Assembly (NCBI RefSeq): GCF_040493455.1
Contig: NZ_JANFDA010000002.1
Span: 558,001-622,000, forward strand
Direction: 5' to 3'
DNA: 64,000 nt
Origin: Microcosmobacter sp040493455
GTDB lineage: Bacteria; Bacteroidota; Bacteroidia; Flavobacteriales; Flavobacteriaceae
A program made the position numbers and the translations under genes. Below are positions 34,525 through 44,328 of the stretch, in pieces. How positions within the stretch are numbered: the first letter of the stretch is position 1; the number at the start of each line of letters is the position of its first letter. The notes under the pieces are model-generated. The model did no database searches. It was given only the letters and a program-made list of their open reading frames with translations, and was not told the DNA's origin.

Positions 34525-37500
34525 TTAATTATCAGATTCAACCGATGAATTTGTCTTTGCTTCTTCTGCTTTTATTTTAGAAAGTTCTGCTTGTGCTTCT
34601 TCAACTACATCATCAAATTCAGGGAAGTTAGAAATCACACTCTCTAAAATATAGGTCGCCTGGAAGGCATCATTTAGTGCATAATAGTTCTTTGCCATTA
34701 CGACAAGACCTTTGGCACTGTAATATTTATAACTTGAATAGTCTTGCGCTAGCTTCTGTACAACATTATTCGATGCTTGGAACTGCCCTTCTTTATTCTT
34801 GAAATACGCGTTGTAATACAAGGCTTCAGCAGCTACGACTCCAGTTGCAATCTTTTCAACTTTAGCATAAGCTTCTTTTGCTTTTGCTTCATTACCAGTT
34901 TTTATTGCTGAACGCGCAATGATAATCTGTGCATCACTCTTCACTTTGTTATCCAGCTTCGTGTTTTGTAATACCTTTTCGGCATAAGTTTCAGCTTTGC
35001 TATAATCTTCTAACTGGTAGTAAGCATTCATTAAGTTGGATTGCGCATATGTGACATTCTGTGGATAATCCGCTTCTGCTTCTAAGCGTTCTAATACAGG
35101 TATTGACGCTGACCATTTGGAGTTATTCAGATAGATTTCGGATAATCTCACCAAAGCTTGTTCTGTATACTCGCCATTTGGTTTGGATACTACATATTCG
35201 TAATGCGGTTCGGCATTATCGAACAACTCTTTCTTATAGTACAGCTGTGCTAAATAGAAATGCGATTTTAAAGCATGTATACCATTCGGGAATTCATTCA
35301 AATACTTATTGAACTGTCTTATGGCTTTCTCTGTGTTACCATCTAAGTACTGCTTTTCTGCTGCCAAATAAGAGGTATTATCTAGTTCAGCATCTGTAAC
35401 TTCGATGTAGTCCAGTCCTTTTACCCAAGCTGCATATTCATCTGTACGACCAAGGTCAATGTAAATTAATCTGGCTGTCCCAACCGCTTGAACTGCTTCC
35501 TCTGTACTTGGGAATTGAGAGGCTACCCTTTTGAATTTGCTCAGTGCGCTTTCATTATCATTGGCATTATAATACACAAGTCCTTGTCGTAACAGTGCTT
35601 TTGGCACAAACTCACTCGACTTATATTCAGAATTGAGATTGTCGTACATGGTCATTGCTTCACTTACATTACCCGATTTCACATAAGAATTACCGAGTTC
35701 GTACATCGCATCATCTCTAAGTGACGATCTCGGATATCCGATGATAAAGGTGTTCAGCTCACTTTGCTTTTTTGGTACTTGTCCTATATATCCGTAACTC
35801 ATTGCCTTTTGGAAATAGGCATAGTCAGATTCAATCTCATTGATGTTTATAGCTTTGTCGTAGGCATTTATAGCGTCATTGTACTTACTGCTTACAAAAT
35901 AACCATCACCCAATCTGAGGTAGGCATCATTGCGTCTTAGGTTGTCATCAGTATTCGCATTGATAAATTTCTCAAAAGACGCTGTAGCACTTGGATAATT
36001 TTTTAGTTTGAAATAGGTATAGGCAATGTTATAATCTATGTTCTTAATCTCTGATGTATTCTGAGCTTGTGATTGCTGTTGAAACTGCTTGAAGCCAATC
36101 AAAGCATCATTGTAATTGGTTAAGTGGTAATCGGTTTCGGCTTGCCAAAACGTGGCTCTAGATGTGAATAAAGGATCTTGAGGTTCTTTTAAAGACTTCT
36201 CAAACATCTCATAGGCATCAGCATAATTGCTTTCGTTATACAACTCTATACCTCTATAAAATGCCACTTTCTGATAGGCTTTTTTGTTCTCGAAACTATT
36301 TCTGCCTTCTAATAAGACTAAGGCTTCTTTGTAGTTCTTTGATGTGATGTAAGAATCAATCAACAGGGTTTCTATTTCCTCTTTGTATGGTGTCTTTGGG
36401 TATTTATCCAAATATCCTGAAAGTACTTGTGGTACGGATTGATATGGGTTTCCTATTTCGTAACTAATCTTAGCATAGTTGAGCCAAGCATCTTCTTGGA
36501 TTTTCTCATCAAAATCCATTTGGGAAGCATATCTAAAAGCATTAAGTGCTTCCTGCTTTTTATCTAAATTGATATAGCTTTCTCCTAAATGATAATAGGC
36601 ATTTTGAGCTACAGCATTTCTTCCGTCTACAATCTTATTGAATTCTGCAACGGCATTTTCAAAATCATTCTGCTTGTAATAGGTGTATCCTAGTTGGTAG
36701 TAATCTGTATTGTTCCAACGACCACGCTTGCCTTTGTATTCTTTCAGATACGGTAAGGCTTCAGCATAATTTTCAAGATTAAAATAGCTTTCTCCTATAA
36801 TCTTATTGAGTTCGGACTTCTCATTATCATCACTTTTTGGGAGTTGCTCTAAAGCCAACTCTATAGCTTTTTCGAACTTACCTAGTTTGAAATTAAGGTC
36901 TGCCTGATAATATGCTAGCTTCTCCTTGTAACGCTCTTCATCACTCACCTGATCGAAATACTCATTGGCCTTATCGTAATCATCACCTTCGTAAGCCATA
37001 TAACCAATGTAGTACTTAGCTTGTGAGCCATACTCCTTGGAGTCTACTACTCTATTGAGAAATTTTTGTGCTTGTCGCTCACTTCCTGTAGCGTAGGCAG
37101 CATAACCATATTGAAAGTAGAATCGCTCTCTTTCGCCTCTCGATAAACCTGTATCATCTACCTTATCGTACCACTTTCTGGCATAAGAATATTTATTGTT
37201 CTCGTAGTAGTAATCACCAACATCCAAAAAAGCAGTATTTCGCTTGGTGCTTGTTGGGTAAGTATCCACAAACTCCTGAATAAGATCATCGGCATTCTGC
37301 TGATTGAGACGTACAGCACAATTGGCTATATAGTAAGAACAGTCGGATTGCAGAGCTTCATCTTCTGTCTCTGTTTTAATGTCATCAAAGAGTGATTGTG
37401 CAGCTAAATATTGTTGATTGTTGTATAGCGTTAGCGCTTTCTGATAATCTACCAGATCACTAGTGTATATAGCTGTTTGTTGCGAATTAACTACGAGTCC

Positions 37501-37545
37501 TAAACAAAGACTCAGACCCAAAAGTCCTTTCTTTAAGTTAGTCAT
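34525..37545 (-). CDS. Giant periplasmic TPR protein
   Basis: 1006-residue exported protein (signal ends LVVNSQQ) made almost wholly of TPR units of the 34-residue class, many YbgF/BamD-like (YYQLGYTYYKQNDFENAVAEFNKI, AYYHLGESYINLDKKQEALNAF). No catalytic domain is seen. Such solenoids in Flavobacteriaceae lie beside a TonB-like barrel and near ftsE, as here, which suggests a conserved envelope scaffold. A TATTTTTG -7 box precedes it. Confidence 0.85.
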   Translation of the reverse strand: MTNLKKGLLGLSLCLGLVVNSQQTAIYTSDLVDYQKALTLYNNQQYLAAQSLFDDIKTETEDEALQSDCSYYIANCAVRLNQQNADDLIQEFVDTYPTSTKRNTAFLDVGDYYYENNKYSYARKWYDKVDDTGLSRGERERFYFQYGYAAYATGSERQAQKFLNRVVDSKEYGSQAKYYIGYMAYEGDDYDKANEYFDQVSDEERYKEKLAYYQADLNFKLGKFEKAIELALEQLPKSDDNEKSELNKIIGESYFNLENYAEALPYLKEYKGKRGRWNNTDYYQLGYTYYKQNDFENAVAEFNKIVDGRNAVAQNAYYHLGESYINLDKKQEALNAFRYASQMDFDEKIQEDAWLNYAKISYEIGNPYQSVPQVLSGYLDKYPKTPYKEEIETLLIDSYITSKNYKEALVLLEGRNSFENKKAYQKVAFYRGIELYNESNYADAYEMFEKSLKEPQDPLFTSRATFWQAETDYHLTNYNDALIGFKQFQQQSQAQNTSEIKNIDYNIAYTYFKLKNYPSATASFEKFINANTDDNLRRNDAYLRLGDGYFVSSKYNDAINAYDKAININEIESDYAYFQKAMSYGYIGQVPKKQSELNTFIIGYPRSSLRDDAMYELGNSYVKSGNVSEAMTMYDNLNSEYKSSEFVPKALLRQGLVYYNANDNESALSKFKRVASQFPSTEEAVQAVGTARLIYIDLGRTDEYAAWVKGLDYIEVTDAELDNTSYLAAEKQYLDGNTEKAIRQFNKYLNEFPNGIHALKSHFYLAQLYYKKELFDNAEPHYEYVVSKPNGEYTEQALVRLSEIYLNNSKWSASIPVLERLEAEADYPQNVTYAQSNLMNAYYQLEDYSKAETYAEKVLQNTKLDNKVKSDAQIIIARSAIKTGNEAKAKEAYAKVEKIATGVVAAEALYYNAYFKNKEGQFQASNNVVQKLAQDYSSYKYYSAKGLVVMAKNYYALNDAFQATYILESVISNFPEFDDVVEEAQAELSKIKAEEAKTNSSVESDN

Positions 37546-37568
37546 TGCTGCCGTTTTTTGTTGAAGTC

Positions 37569-37576
37569 CAAAAATA
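37569..37576 (-). promoter_or_regulatory. Bacteroidota -7 box (TATTTTTG) for the giant TPR gene
   Basis: Read on the minus strand, TATTTTTG matches TAnnTTTG exactly, 24 bases upstream of the ATG. The -33 position reads GTCG, a poor TTTG match. Confidence 0.4.
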
Positions 37577-37708
37577 ATTGAATCTAATTCTATTAACGAC
37601 AGAAATCATCGATAATTATACACTGACTTATTAAATGTTAAAATTATATCCTTCATCTTTGGAGTAATACTTATGATTTTTAATCGTTTAGTCAATAACC
37701 ATTCCATA

Positions 37709-37740
37709 TTTGAATTTTGGGATTTAATATGATACTTTTA
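37709..37740 (+). promoter_or_regulatory. Promoter-like TTTG-N20-TACTTTTA before ftsE
   Basis: TTTG at 37709-37712 and TACTTTTA at 37733-37740 are separated by 20 bases. This is close to the Bacteroidota consensus TTTG-N19-TAnnTTTG, with one mismatch in the last base. The ftsE ATG follows 27 bases later. Confidence 0.45.
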
Positions 37741-37767
37741 CATCAACTATTAATGTCTTTCTAATAC

Positions 37768-38466
37768 ATGTCTGAAACAATCCTTCAACTAAAAAATGTC
37801 ACCATTTATCAAGGTGGTAATATGGTTTTAAACGAGGTTAACTTTGAAATGAAAAAAGGAGATTTTGTGTACCTCATCGGTAAAACCGGAAGTGGAAAAA
37901 GTAGCTTTATGAAAACCTTGTATGGCGATTTGGAGTTGACTGATGGTGAAGGTTCTATTGTTGACTTTAATCTAAAGGGTCTTAAAGAGAAAGACATCCC
38001 GTTTTTGAGACGAAAACTGGGAATCGTTTTCCAGGACTTTAAATTACTTCCTGATCGTACCATAAACCAAAACCTTGTATTTGTATTGAAAGCCACTGGC
38101 TGGAAGGATAAGACAAAAATTGAAGAGCGTATTGAAGCCGTACTCGATAAAGTAGGTATGAAAACTAAAGGTTTTAAGTTTCCGCACGAATTATCTGGTG
38201 GTGAGCAACAACGTATTGCTATTGCTAGAGCGTTGCTCAATGAGCCTGAACTTATTCTAGCTGATGAACCTACAGGAAACCTGGATCCGCAAACAAGTAT
38301 TGAAGTGATGGAAGTTCTTAGAGATATTAATAAGAATGGCAATACCATTTTGATGGCTACACACGATTATGCTTTACTACTTAAGTATCCTAGTAGAACT
38401 TTAAAGTGCGATGAGAATAAGGTCTTTGAGGTGGTACAGAAACAGACTAAAACCCAAGCCACCTAA
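37768..38466 (+). CDS. ftsE: FtsE, cell-division ABC ATPase
   Basis: 232-residue ABC ATPase that with FtsX regulates peptidoglycan hydrolases at the division site. Motifs are complete: Walker A GKTGSGKS (38-45), Q-loop Gln89 in VFQDFKLL, signature LSGGEQQ (142-148), Walker B LILADEP (162-168) and the H-loop His in MATHDY. FKLLPDRTI is typical of FtsE and separates it from LolD. ftsX is not adjacent. The 3' end overlaps the convergent beta-helix gene by 20 bases. Confidence 0.93.
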   Translation: MSETILQLKNVTIYQGGNMVLNEVNFEMKKGDFVYLIGKTGSGKSSFMKTLYGDLELTDGEGSIVDFNLKGLKEKDIPFLRRKLGIVFQDFKLLPDRTINQNLVFVLKATGWKDKTKIEERIEAVLDKVGMKTKGFKFPHELSGGEQQRIAIARALLNEPELILADEPTGNLDPQTSIEVMEVLRDINKNGNTILMATHDYALLLKYPSRTLKCDENKVFEVVQKQTKTQAT

Positions 38467-40024
38467 AAAATTTTCCTAAGGCTGTTTTTCGTTTGGTTTC
38501 AATTTTTGGTGATTCGAACTCAATGAAGAACACACCAAAGTTATCATGAGTATTATTATAGGTTCCTATTGGGATCTCAATCTGGTTATTCTTTAGTATT
38601 CCTGAAGTAATTATCGCATTGGTTTCAATATTTTTTATTTTGAACGTAGAGCCATTTTTTATATCTCCATATTCCGAAAAATCAACCATTACATTATTCC
38701 CGTCTTTATTGAAGATCGCTAGTGTAAACGTGTTATTATTGTTTTGGTGTCTTTTTATACTCAATACGTTTCGCGTACTAAAATCTTTTAGATGTTTCCA
38801 TTCACTATTAGCATCTGAGGTAATATTTGTGTTCCAACCATCTAAATCATGAAATCCTGGTTTTCCAAATCGGAACGCCTTCTTCTTTTTGGTAAAATAC
38901 CTATTGCTACTAAAATCCCATTGCGATTGTCTGGCCTGATACGTTGGATCAACATATACATAACCACTATACACTACATTATTTTTAAAGGTTAGAGATT
39001 TAGCGTGCAATAATCGCATTGCATTGTTTCGCCCAATGATGTGGTTCCCTTCTATCACAATATCTTCTAATGGTGCTTTCTTACTAAACCCAAGTGTAAG
39101 TGCAGGTGCATCACCATTGATCTGGCTATTTTTAATATCGGTATTATGATAAAATAAATTGCCTCTAACATTGATATTTCTGGCAATATTGGCACCTTTT
39201 CTATCATCAGTTCCAATAATAAGATTGTCAAACAATCTTCCTGAAGGCAAGCCATTATTGAAGACGATATTGTTATCGATATCGATATTCTTAACGTATG
39301 CTGATTTGGCATTTTTGTTTGCCGACCAAACTTCTATGCCTTTGTAATAGTTATTGAATATCACATTATCTCTAATAACTCTAATCGCTTCACTTTGATT
39401 CTGAACATAAATACCTACACCTCTACCTCGTTTCTTGCCAAAAAAACCATTATTGAAAATTGTACAGCCAATAATTTTAGAGCCTCCAGCTTTCTTCCAG
39501 GAACCAATACCCGATCCAGGATTATTATGAATCTTCAGGTTTATAAACTCACATTCTTTTCCTCCGAGATGGTTTATTCCTAATACTGGCTTGAAGTTTT
39601 CGTTCTTTTCGTCTCTTAGAAATTTCCCAATAAAAGTAATCTCAAGGTTTTCAAACTTCACTCGCTTTCCTCTGACCTCAAGAACAGCATTTCTGGTAGA
39701 AGGCACATTACCATTAATAACTACTTTCCCACCTTTATAATTTGATATAGTAATCAGCTTATCATCGGTACTGCTGATAGTGCTTACGAAACGACCATTG
39801 TATGTCCCTTCATGAACCCAAATAATGTCTCCACCATTGACTTTATCAGTAGTAAGTTCTAGAGCTGTTTGTAGGTCGAACGGTTTACCTAAGCTTCCAT
39901 CACCATGTTTAGTTCCTGGTGTGGTACTATGATTTTCTGGAAAGACATGAAGCTCCTTTTGGCTAAACCCAAAAAGACCAATAAAACATATTACTATGGT
40001 TATAAATGACTTCATATACTTCAA
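38447..40024 (-). CDS. Exported right-handed parallel beta-helix protein
   Basis: 525-residue secreted protein (signal ends GLFGFSQ; an ATG at 40015 gives MKSFITIV and may be the real start). Asn-rich coils typical of PbH1 repeats run through residues about 70-380 (VEFENLEITF, IRDNVIFNNYYKGIEVW, IDIDNNIVFNNG, IVIEGNHIIGRNNAMRL). The start DGSLGKPFDLQTALE resembles polysaccharide-lyase-like or DUF1565 beta-helices. It borders the polysaccharide locus, so glycan binding or cleavage is possible; no catalytic site is identified. Confidence 0.82.
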   Translation of the reverse strand: MKYMKSFITIVICFIGLFGFSQKELHVFPENHSTTPGTKHGDGSLGKPFDLQTALELTTDKVNGGDIIWVHEGTYNGRFVSTISSTDDKLITISNYKGGKVVINGNVPSTRNAVLEVRGKRVKFENLEITFIGKFLRDEKNENFKPVLGINHLGGKECEFINLKIHNNPGSGIGSWKKAGGSKIIGCTIFNNGFFGKKRGRGVGIYVQNQSEAIRVIRDNVIFNNYYKGIEVWSANKNAKSAYVKNIDIDNNIVFNNGLPSGRLFDNLIIGTDDRKGANIARNINVRGNLFYHNTDIKNSQINGDAPALTLGFSKKAPLEDIVIEGNHIIGRNNAMRLLHAKSLTFKNNVVYSGYVYVDPTYQARQSQWDFSSNRYFTKKKKAFRFGKPGFHDLDGWNTNITSDANSEWKHLKDFSTRNVLSIKRHQNNNNTFTLAIFNKDGNNVMVDFSEYGDIKNGSTFKIKNIETNAIITSGILKNNQIEIPIGTYNNTHDNFGVFFIEFESPKIETKRKTALGKFFRWLGF

Positions 40025-40093
40025 AATTCAATTACTGTGCCAACGTACAATAAATAATTAATAAAACTGTATTTTTGAGCCAATATCAACAAA

Positions 40094-40987
40094 GTGCTTT
40101 CCATACTCATACCAACATATAATTACGATGTTTTTTCTCTAGTTCAATCGTTGCATAAGCAAGCTATTGACTCTGGGAAAGTGTTTGAAATATTGGTTTT
40201 TGATGATGGTTCTAAAGATTTTATCGAGGAAAACAATAAGATAAATACTTTAGATAATGCCTCATATACTGTACTTGATGAGAATATAGGCAGAAGTGCT
40301 ATTAGAAATCTCTTAGCTCAAGAGGCAACTTATGATACTCTACTTTTTTTAGATGCGGATGTTGCGGTACTCAACGATAATTTTCTTATGAATTATCTTG
40401 AAGCTATTACAGATGAAACTCAAATTATTTATGGCGGTATTGTGTACTCTGAAAAGTCTACGGACAAGGATCATGTGCTTAGATGGGTATATGGCAGGCA
40501 AAGAGAAGCACTTCCTTTAGGGGAACGTCTAAAAAATCCTTATCTAAGGTTTTTAACACTGAGTTTTTTGATACAAAAAGATGTTTTTAAAACTATATCA
40601 TTTAATGAAGAGATTCCCAATCTAAGGCATGAGGATACCCTTTTTGCCATGGACGCCAAGACCAATGACATTAATATTCAACATATCGATAATCCTGTAA
40701 TGCATCTAGGTTTGGAAACTAATGATGTGTTTTTGAGAAAGTCTATAGAATCTGTGGTGAGTTTAAAACTATTTGTGAATGATGGTTTAATAAACCCTGA
40801 TGATGTTACATTATCTAGAGTCGCAAAGCGTCTTAGTGAAAATTACATAAGCGGAATAGTTTTGTTCTTTTATAAGATGTTTGAACCGATTATGAAGCGT
40901 AACTTGCTATCAAAAAAGCCTTCAATGTTTCTATTCGATTTATACCGACTGGGTTATTATTTAAAGCTTAAATCCAAAAACCGCTAA
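40094..40987 (+). CDS. Family 2 glycosyltransferase
   Basis: 297-residue GT-A enzyme. The N-terminal LSILIPTYNYDVFSLV, VFDDGSKD, NIGRSAIRN and the metal-binding LFLDADVAV mark a GT2 fold. The C-terminal part is soluble. The start is GTG, which begins exactly at the conserved first strand. It overlaps the next GT gene by one base (TAATG), so both are co-expressed. Probable transfer of a sugar to a lipid-linked glycan at the inner membrane. Confidence 0.88.
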   Translation: MLSILIPTYNYDVFSLVQSLHKQAIDSGKVFEILVFDDGSKDFIEENNKINTLDNASYTVLDENIGRSAIRNLLAQEATYDTLLFLDADVAVLNDNFLMNYLEAITDETQIIYGGIVYSEKSTDKDHVLRWVYGRQREALPLGERLKNPYLRFLTLSFLIQKDVFKTISFNEEIPNLRHEDTLFAMDAKTNDINIQHIDNPVMHLGLETNDVFLRKSIESVVSLKLFVNDGLINPDDVTLSRVAKRLSENYISGIVLFFYKMFEPIMKRNLLSKKPSMFLFDLYRLGYYLKLKSKNR

Positions 40988-41922
40988 TGCCTTATTTTTC
41001 TGTTGTCATACCATTATATAATAAAGAGCTGCATATCCAGAAAGCCTTAGATAGTGTATTGCATCAAAGTTTTGAGGATTTTGAAGTTATTGTTGTAAAT
41101 GATGGTTCTACAGATAATAGTGAAACCGTAGTAAAATCATTTAAAGATGATAGAATATCCATTTATAATGTAGATAATGGAGGTCCTTCTCGCGCAAGAA
41201 ATTTTGGTGTTTCTAAAGCAACATCAGAACTGATAGCATTCTTAGATGGTGATGATTATTGGAAACCTCATCATTTGGAGGATTTAAAAAATCTTTATGA
41301 AGAATTCCCAGGATGTGGTCTATATGCTAAGGCCTATGACCGAGAAAGTAAACATTATGTTACTAAGAGCATTTATAAGGATATTCCTGATAACAATTGG
41401 AAAGGTATAGTGAACGATTTCTTTCATAATTCCATGAACAATTGTATTGCTCATACATCAGCTATAATGATACCTAAGCAAATTTTCGATGAACTAAATG
41501 GTTTTAATGAAAATTTCGATTCTGGGGAAGATACAGACCTTTGGATAAGAGCTGCATTACATTATCCTGTTGCATTTCACAATAAAGTTAGCTCAGTGTA
41601 TAGAATAGAACTAACGGAGAGCCTAACTAGTAAGTCCATATCTAAATGGCGTCTTTTTGATCTAAATGCTTACAAGAACTCTGAGGTTGAAAACAAAAGT
41701 TTAAAAGCTTACTTAGACCTCAATCGACTGTCATTGGCTTTTCAGTATAAAATGGCTGGGTTTTCTAAAGAAAGTTCAGAACTTATAGATGCAATAGATA
41801 ACGACAATATATCAAAAGCCCAAAGGCTCTTATTAAGCTTTCCATCCTGGCTACTAAAACTTCTCTTAAGCACTAGAAATAAGTTAAGACTGCTGAATGT
41901 AGATTTTAGATTATTTAAGTGA
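40987..41922 (+). CDS. Family 2 glycosyltransferase
   Basis: 311-residue GT2 enzyme: YFSVVIPLYNKELHIQKALDSVLHQSF, VVNDGSTDNS, GGPSRARNFGV and the DXD-type FLDGDDYW. The acceptor half contains SGEDTDLWIRA, typical of the WcaA-like group. It is coupled to the preceding GT. Its last 12 bases overlap the 3' end of the convergent fdtA-like gene. Confidence 0.9.
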   Translation: MPYFSVVIPLYNKELHIQKALDSVLHQSFEDFEVIVVNDGSTDNSETVVKSFKDDRISIYNVDNGGPSRARNFGVSKATSELIAFLDGDDYWKPHHLEDLKNLYEEFPGCGLYAKAYDRESKHYVTKSIYKDIPDNNWKGIVNDFFHNSMNNCIAHTSAIMIPKQIFDELNGFNENFDSGEDTDLWIRAALHYPVAFHNKVSSVYRIELTESLTSKSISKWRLFDLNAYKNSEVENKSLKAYLDLNRLSLAFQYKMAGFSKESSELIDAIDNDNISKAQRLLLSFPSWLLKLLLSTRNKLRLLNVDFRLFK

Positions 41923-42300
41923 TTTAAATACTTGGTAATCTCTAATATATTCCGATTCGTCATACTCAGTCGAAGCTAAAACCAAGCACACAGCACCAGA
42001 AGAAAAGTTTTCAATTTCTCGCCAAACCAAAGTAGGTATGTACAGCCCTTGATTAGGCTTGTTGAGCATGAAACGTTGTTTACTTTTCCCATCATCACAG
42101 ATTATCTCAAAGCTTCCGCTTAATGCTATAACTAAAGACTCTTGATCTTTATGAGCATGCCCTCCTCTATAAGTATCTGTCGGCACATCATACAAATAAT
42201 AAACACGTTTAACTTCAAAAGGTAAATCATCCTTCTCCAAAACAGCAAGGCTGCCTCTTACATCATGTACCTTGGGTATCTCTATAATTTTAATCGACAT
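41911..42300 (-). CDS. FdtA/QdtA-like dTDP-sugar 3,4-ketoisomerase (WxcM-like cupin)
   Basis: 129-residue cupin of the sugar 3,4-ketoisomerase group. It converts dTDP-4-keto-6-deoxyglucose to the 3-keto isomer that is then aminated. Family motifs: HDVRGSLAVLE, KRVYYLYDVPTDTYRGGHAHK (the catalytic His pair in GGHAHK), LYIPTLVWREI and the ending EYDESEYIRDYQVF. The aminotransferase partner lies about 4.6 kb away at 46937-48037, so this locus would make a 3-amino-3,6-dideoxyhexose. It overlaps the GT gene upstream by 11 bases. Confidence 0.9.
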   Translation of the reverse strand: MSIKIIEIPKVHDVRGSLAVLEKDDLPFEVKRVYYLYDVPTDTYRGGHAHKDQESLVIALSGSFEIICDDGKSKQRFMLNKPNQGLYIPTLVWREIENFSSGAVCLVLASTEYDESEYIRDYQVFKSLK

Positions 42301-43120
42301 AGACTTGTTCTATTTCTCCTGTGCGTTTTAATTCTTTATATTTTGAAATTCCAGCTAATCCAATTTTGAATTTCCTTGGCATTTCTGAAAACTTTATATA
42401 ACCATCTTTCCACATAAACAATGTGTACTTCAGTAGCCAAAAATAACTTAATTTCCCATAGAACCTATGTGTTCTGGCAGAACTTGCAAAAAAAGCTTCA
42501 TCACTTCCCATATGTCTGCCTGAGCTTTCTTCGGGGTGCATAACAATGGTCTTAGGATAATGAAGCATTTTCAAGCCCTTATCAAAAGCGTTTCTTAAGA
42601 ACACATATTCTGTTGAGCCCTTAAATGTTGATCCTACGCCAAAGTGATGATTAAAAAAGATTGATCTTTCTTTAAATACTTCTCTTTTGAACGTAATAAT
42701 CCATGTGTAAATTTCATAAAGACTCTTCTCATCATGCACACCTTCATCCGGATAATTGGCCTGTAGCTTTTCATGCTCATTAACAGCTTCAAATGAAATG
42801 AAATCTACTTCTGGATGCTTATCATAAGCCTCTAGTATAGTCTTTTTTAGGTTTGGCTTATAAACAATATCATCATCAGCCATAAGGCAGATATCACCTT
42901 TTGCATTGGCAATAGCTAGATTACGACTTGCTGGCGATCCCCTTTCAAAAGAATTAATCACCCTTACATTAGCCAAATCAGATTTCAGTTGTTTATCCTC
43001 ATCGGTTTGATTCACAATCAATATCTGAAAATCTGAAAGATCATTGTCTGCAAAAATTGGTTCGAGGAAGCTCAAATCTTCCCTAAACATTGTTGCCATT
43101 AATATCTCTATGACTTTCAT
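42290..43120 (-). CDS. Family 2 glycosyltransferase
   Basis: 276-residue GT2-like enzyme with an unusual N-terminus (IEILMATMFREDLSFLEPIF). The nucleotide-binding core has LIVNQTDED, ERGSPASRNLAIANAKGDICLMADDDIVY (DDD as the metal motif) and PEVDFISFEAVN. The C-terminal half contains HPEESSGRHMGSDEAFFASSARTHRFYGKL. Its 3' end overlaps fdtA by 11 bases. Probably a step of repeat-unit assembly; donor unknown. Confidence 0.85.
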   Translation of the reverse strand: MKVIEILMATMFREDLSFLEPIFADNDLSDFQILIVNQTDEDKQLKSDLANVRVINSFERGSPASRNLAIANAKGDICLMADDDIVYKPNLKKTILEAYDKHPEVDFISFEAVNEHEKLQANYPDEGVHDEKSLYEIYTWIITFKREVFKERSIFFNHHFGVGSTFKGSTEYVFLRNAFDKGLKMLHYPKTIVMHPEESSGRHMGSDEAFFASSARTHRFYGKLSYFWLLKYTLFMWKDGYIKFSEMPRKFKIGLAGISKYKELKRTGEIEQVYVD

Positions 43121-43181
43121 AACCTAATAACGAGCAATTGTTATTGAAATAATTACTTTTGCGTTAAATGTACTATTTTTC

Positions 43182-44327
43182 ATGCGAATATTACTTGTTG
43201 GCGAATATAGCAGACTTCACAACTCTCTTAAAGAAGGATTAGAAGAACTAGGCCATGAAGTTACAATTATAGGTAATGGGGATGGCTTTAAAGCATATCC
43301 TGTTGATATTGAATTGAATCATTCTTTCAACAACTATTTATCAAAAAAAATAAGAGTCTTTTTTTATAAGTTCTTATTTACTGATTTAGCATCTATAGAA
43401 ATTTATCTAAAGACGCTTTTCCTTTCTAAACGGTTAAAGAATTATGATGTCGTGCAATTAATCAATGAATCTTCTATTAAATGCACTCCAAAGTATGAAA
43501 TAAAGTTCCTTAAACGCTTAAAGAAAAACAACAAATCATTGTTCTTGCTGTCTTGTGGTGTTGATTATACTTGTATAAAATATATGATAGAAGAGAAATT
43601 TAGGTATAGCATACTAACGCCATATATTAACGATAAATCATTGTATAACACTTATCGATTCATGCTTCAATATCTAAATGATGATTATAAAAAGTTGCAT
43701 GATTACTTGTATGAAAACGTAGATGGTGTAATTGCTTCAGACATGGATTACCACTTGCCGCTTCTTGGCAACAAGAAATATTTAGGTTTAGCCCCAAACC
43801 CAATTAATCTTGATAAGTTAGCGTATATAGCTCCAGATATCACTAAGAAAATAAAGATCTTTCATGGTGTAAATACAGAAGCGTCTTTCAAAAAAGGCAA
43901 CAATGTTTTTTCTGATGCTTTAAAAATTATAGAACAAAAGTATAGTGATAAGGTAGATATTATAACGACTTACAGTGTTCCATACAATGAATATATTGAG
44001 AAATACAACAGTTGTCATATCTTATTGGACCAAGTGTACAGCTATGATCAAGGGTTTAATGCTTTGGAGGCAATGGCTAAGGGCAAGGTAGTTTTTACTG
44101 GTGCGGAGAAAGAATGGTTAGAATATTATAATCTTGAAGAAGATACAGTGGCTATAAATGCCGTACCAAGTGCTGAAAGCATAGCCAATAAACTAGAGTG
44201 GTTGATATTGAACCCAGACAAAATACTTGAAATCTCAAGAAATGCTAGAAATTTTATAGAAAAAGAGCATCATTACTTGTCTTGTACAGAACGATACGTG
44301 AGCTATTGGAAAAGTGCAAAGCATTAG
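43182..44327 (+). CDS. GT-B-type glycosyltransferase
   Basis: 381-residue glycosyltransferase with a GT-B layout. The first Rossmann half starts MRILLVGEYSRLHNSLKEGLEELGHEVTII; the second has IKIFHGVNTEASFKKG and the donor-site stretch LLDQVYSYDQGFNALEAMAKGKVVFTGAEKEW (Glu in ALEAMA), as in GT4. It is the only plus-strand gene between two minus-strand blocks, and its stop lies one base from that of the convergent flippase gene. Confidence 0.8.
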   Translation: MRILLVGEYSRLHNSLKEGLEELGHEVTIIGNGDGFKAYPVDIELNHSFNNYLSKKIRVFFYKFLFTDLASIEIYLKTLFLSKRLKNYDVVQLINESSIKCTPKYEIKFLKRLKKNNKSLFLLSCGVDYTCIKYMIEEKFRYSILTPYINDKSLYNTYRFMLQYLNDDYKKLHDYLYENVDGVIASDMDYHLPLLGNKKYLGLAPNPINLDKLAYIAPDITKKIKIFHGVNTEASFKKGNNVFSDALKIIEQKYSDKVDIITTYSVPYNEYIEKYNSCHILLDQVYSYDQGFNALEAMAKGKVVFTGAEKEWLEYYNLEEDTVAINAVPSAESIANKLEWLILNPDKILEISRNARNFIEKEHHYLSCTERYVSYWKSAKH

Positions 44328-44328
44328 T

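Noticed and set aside
37809..38348. 179-codon open frame on the minus strand
   Set aside because: It is antisense to ftsE, whose Walker and signature motifs are intact; Ser/Leu-rich shadow.
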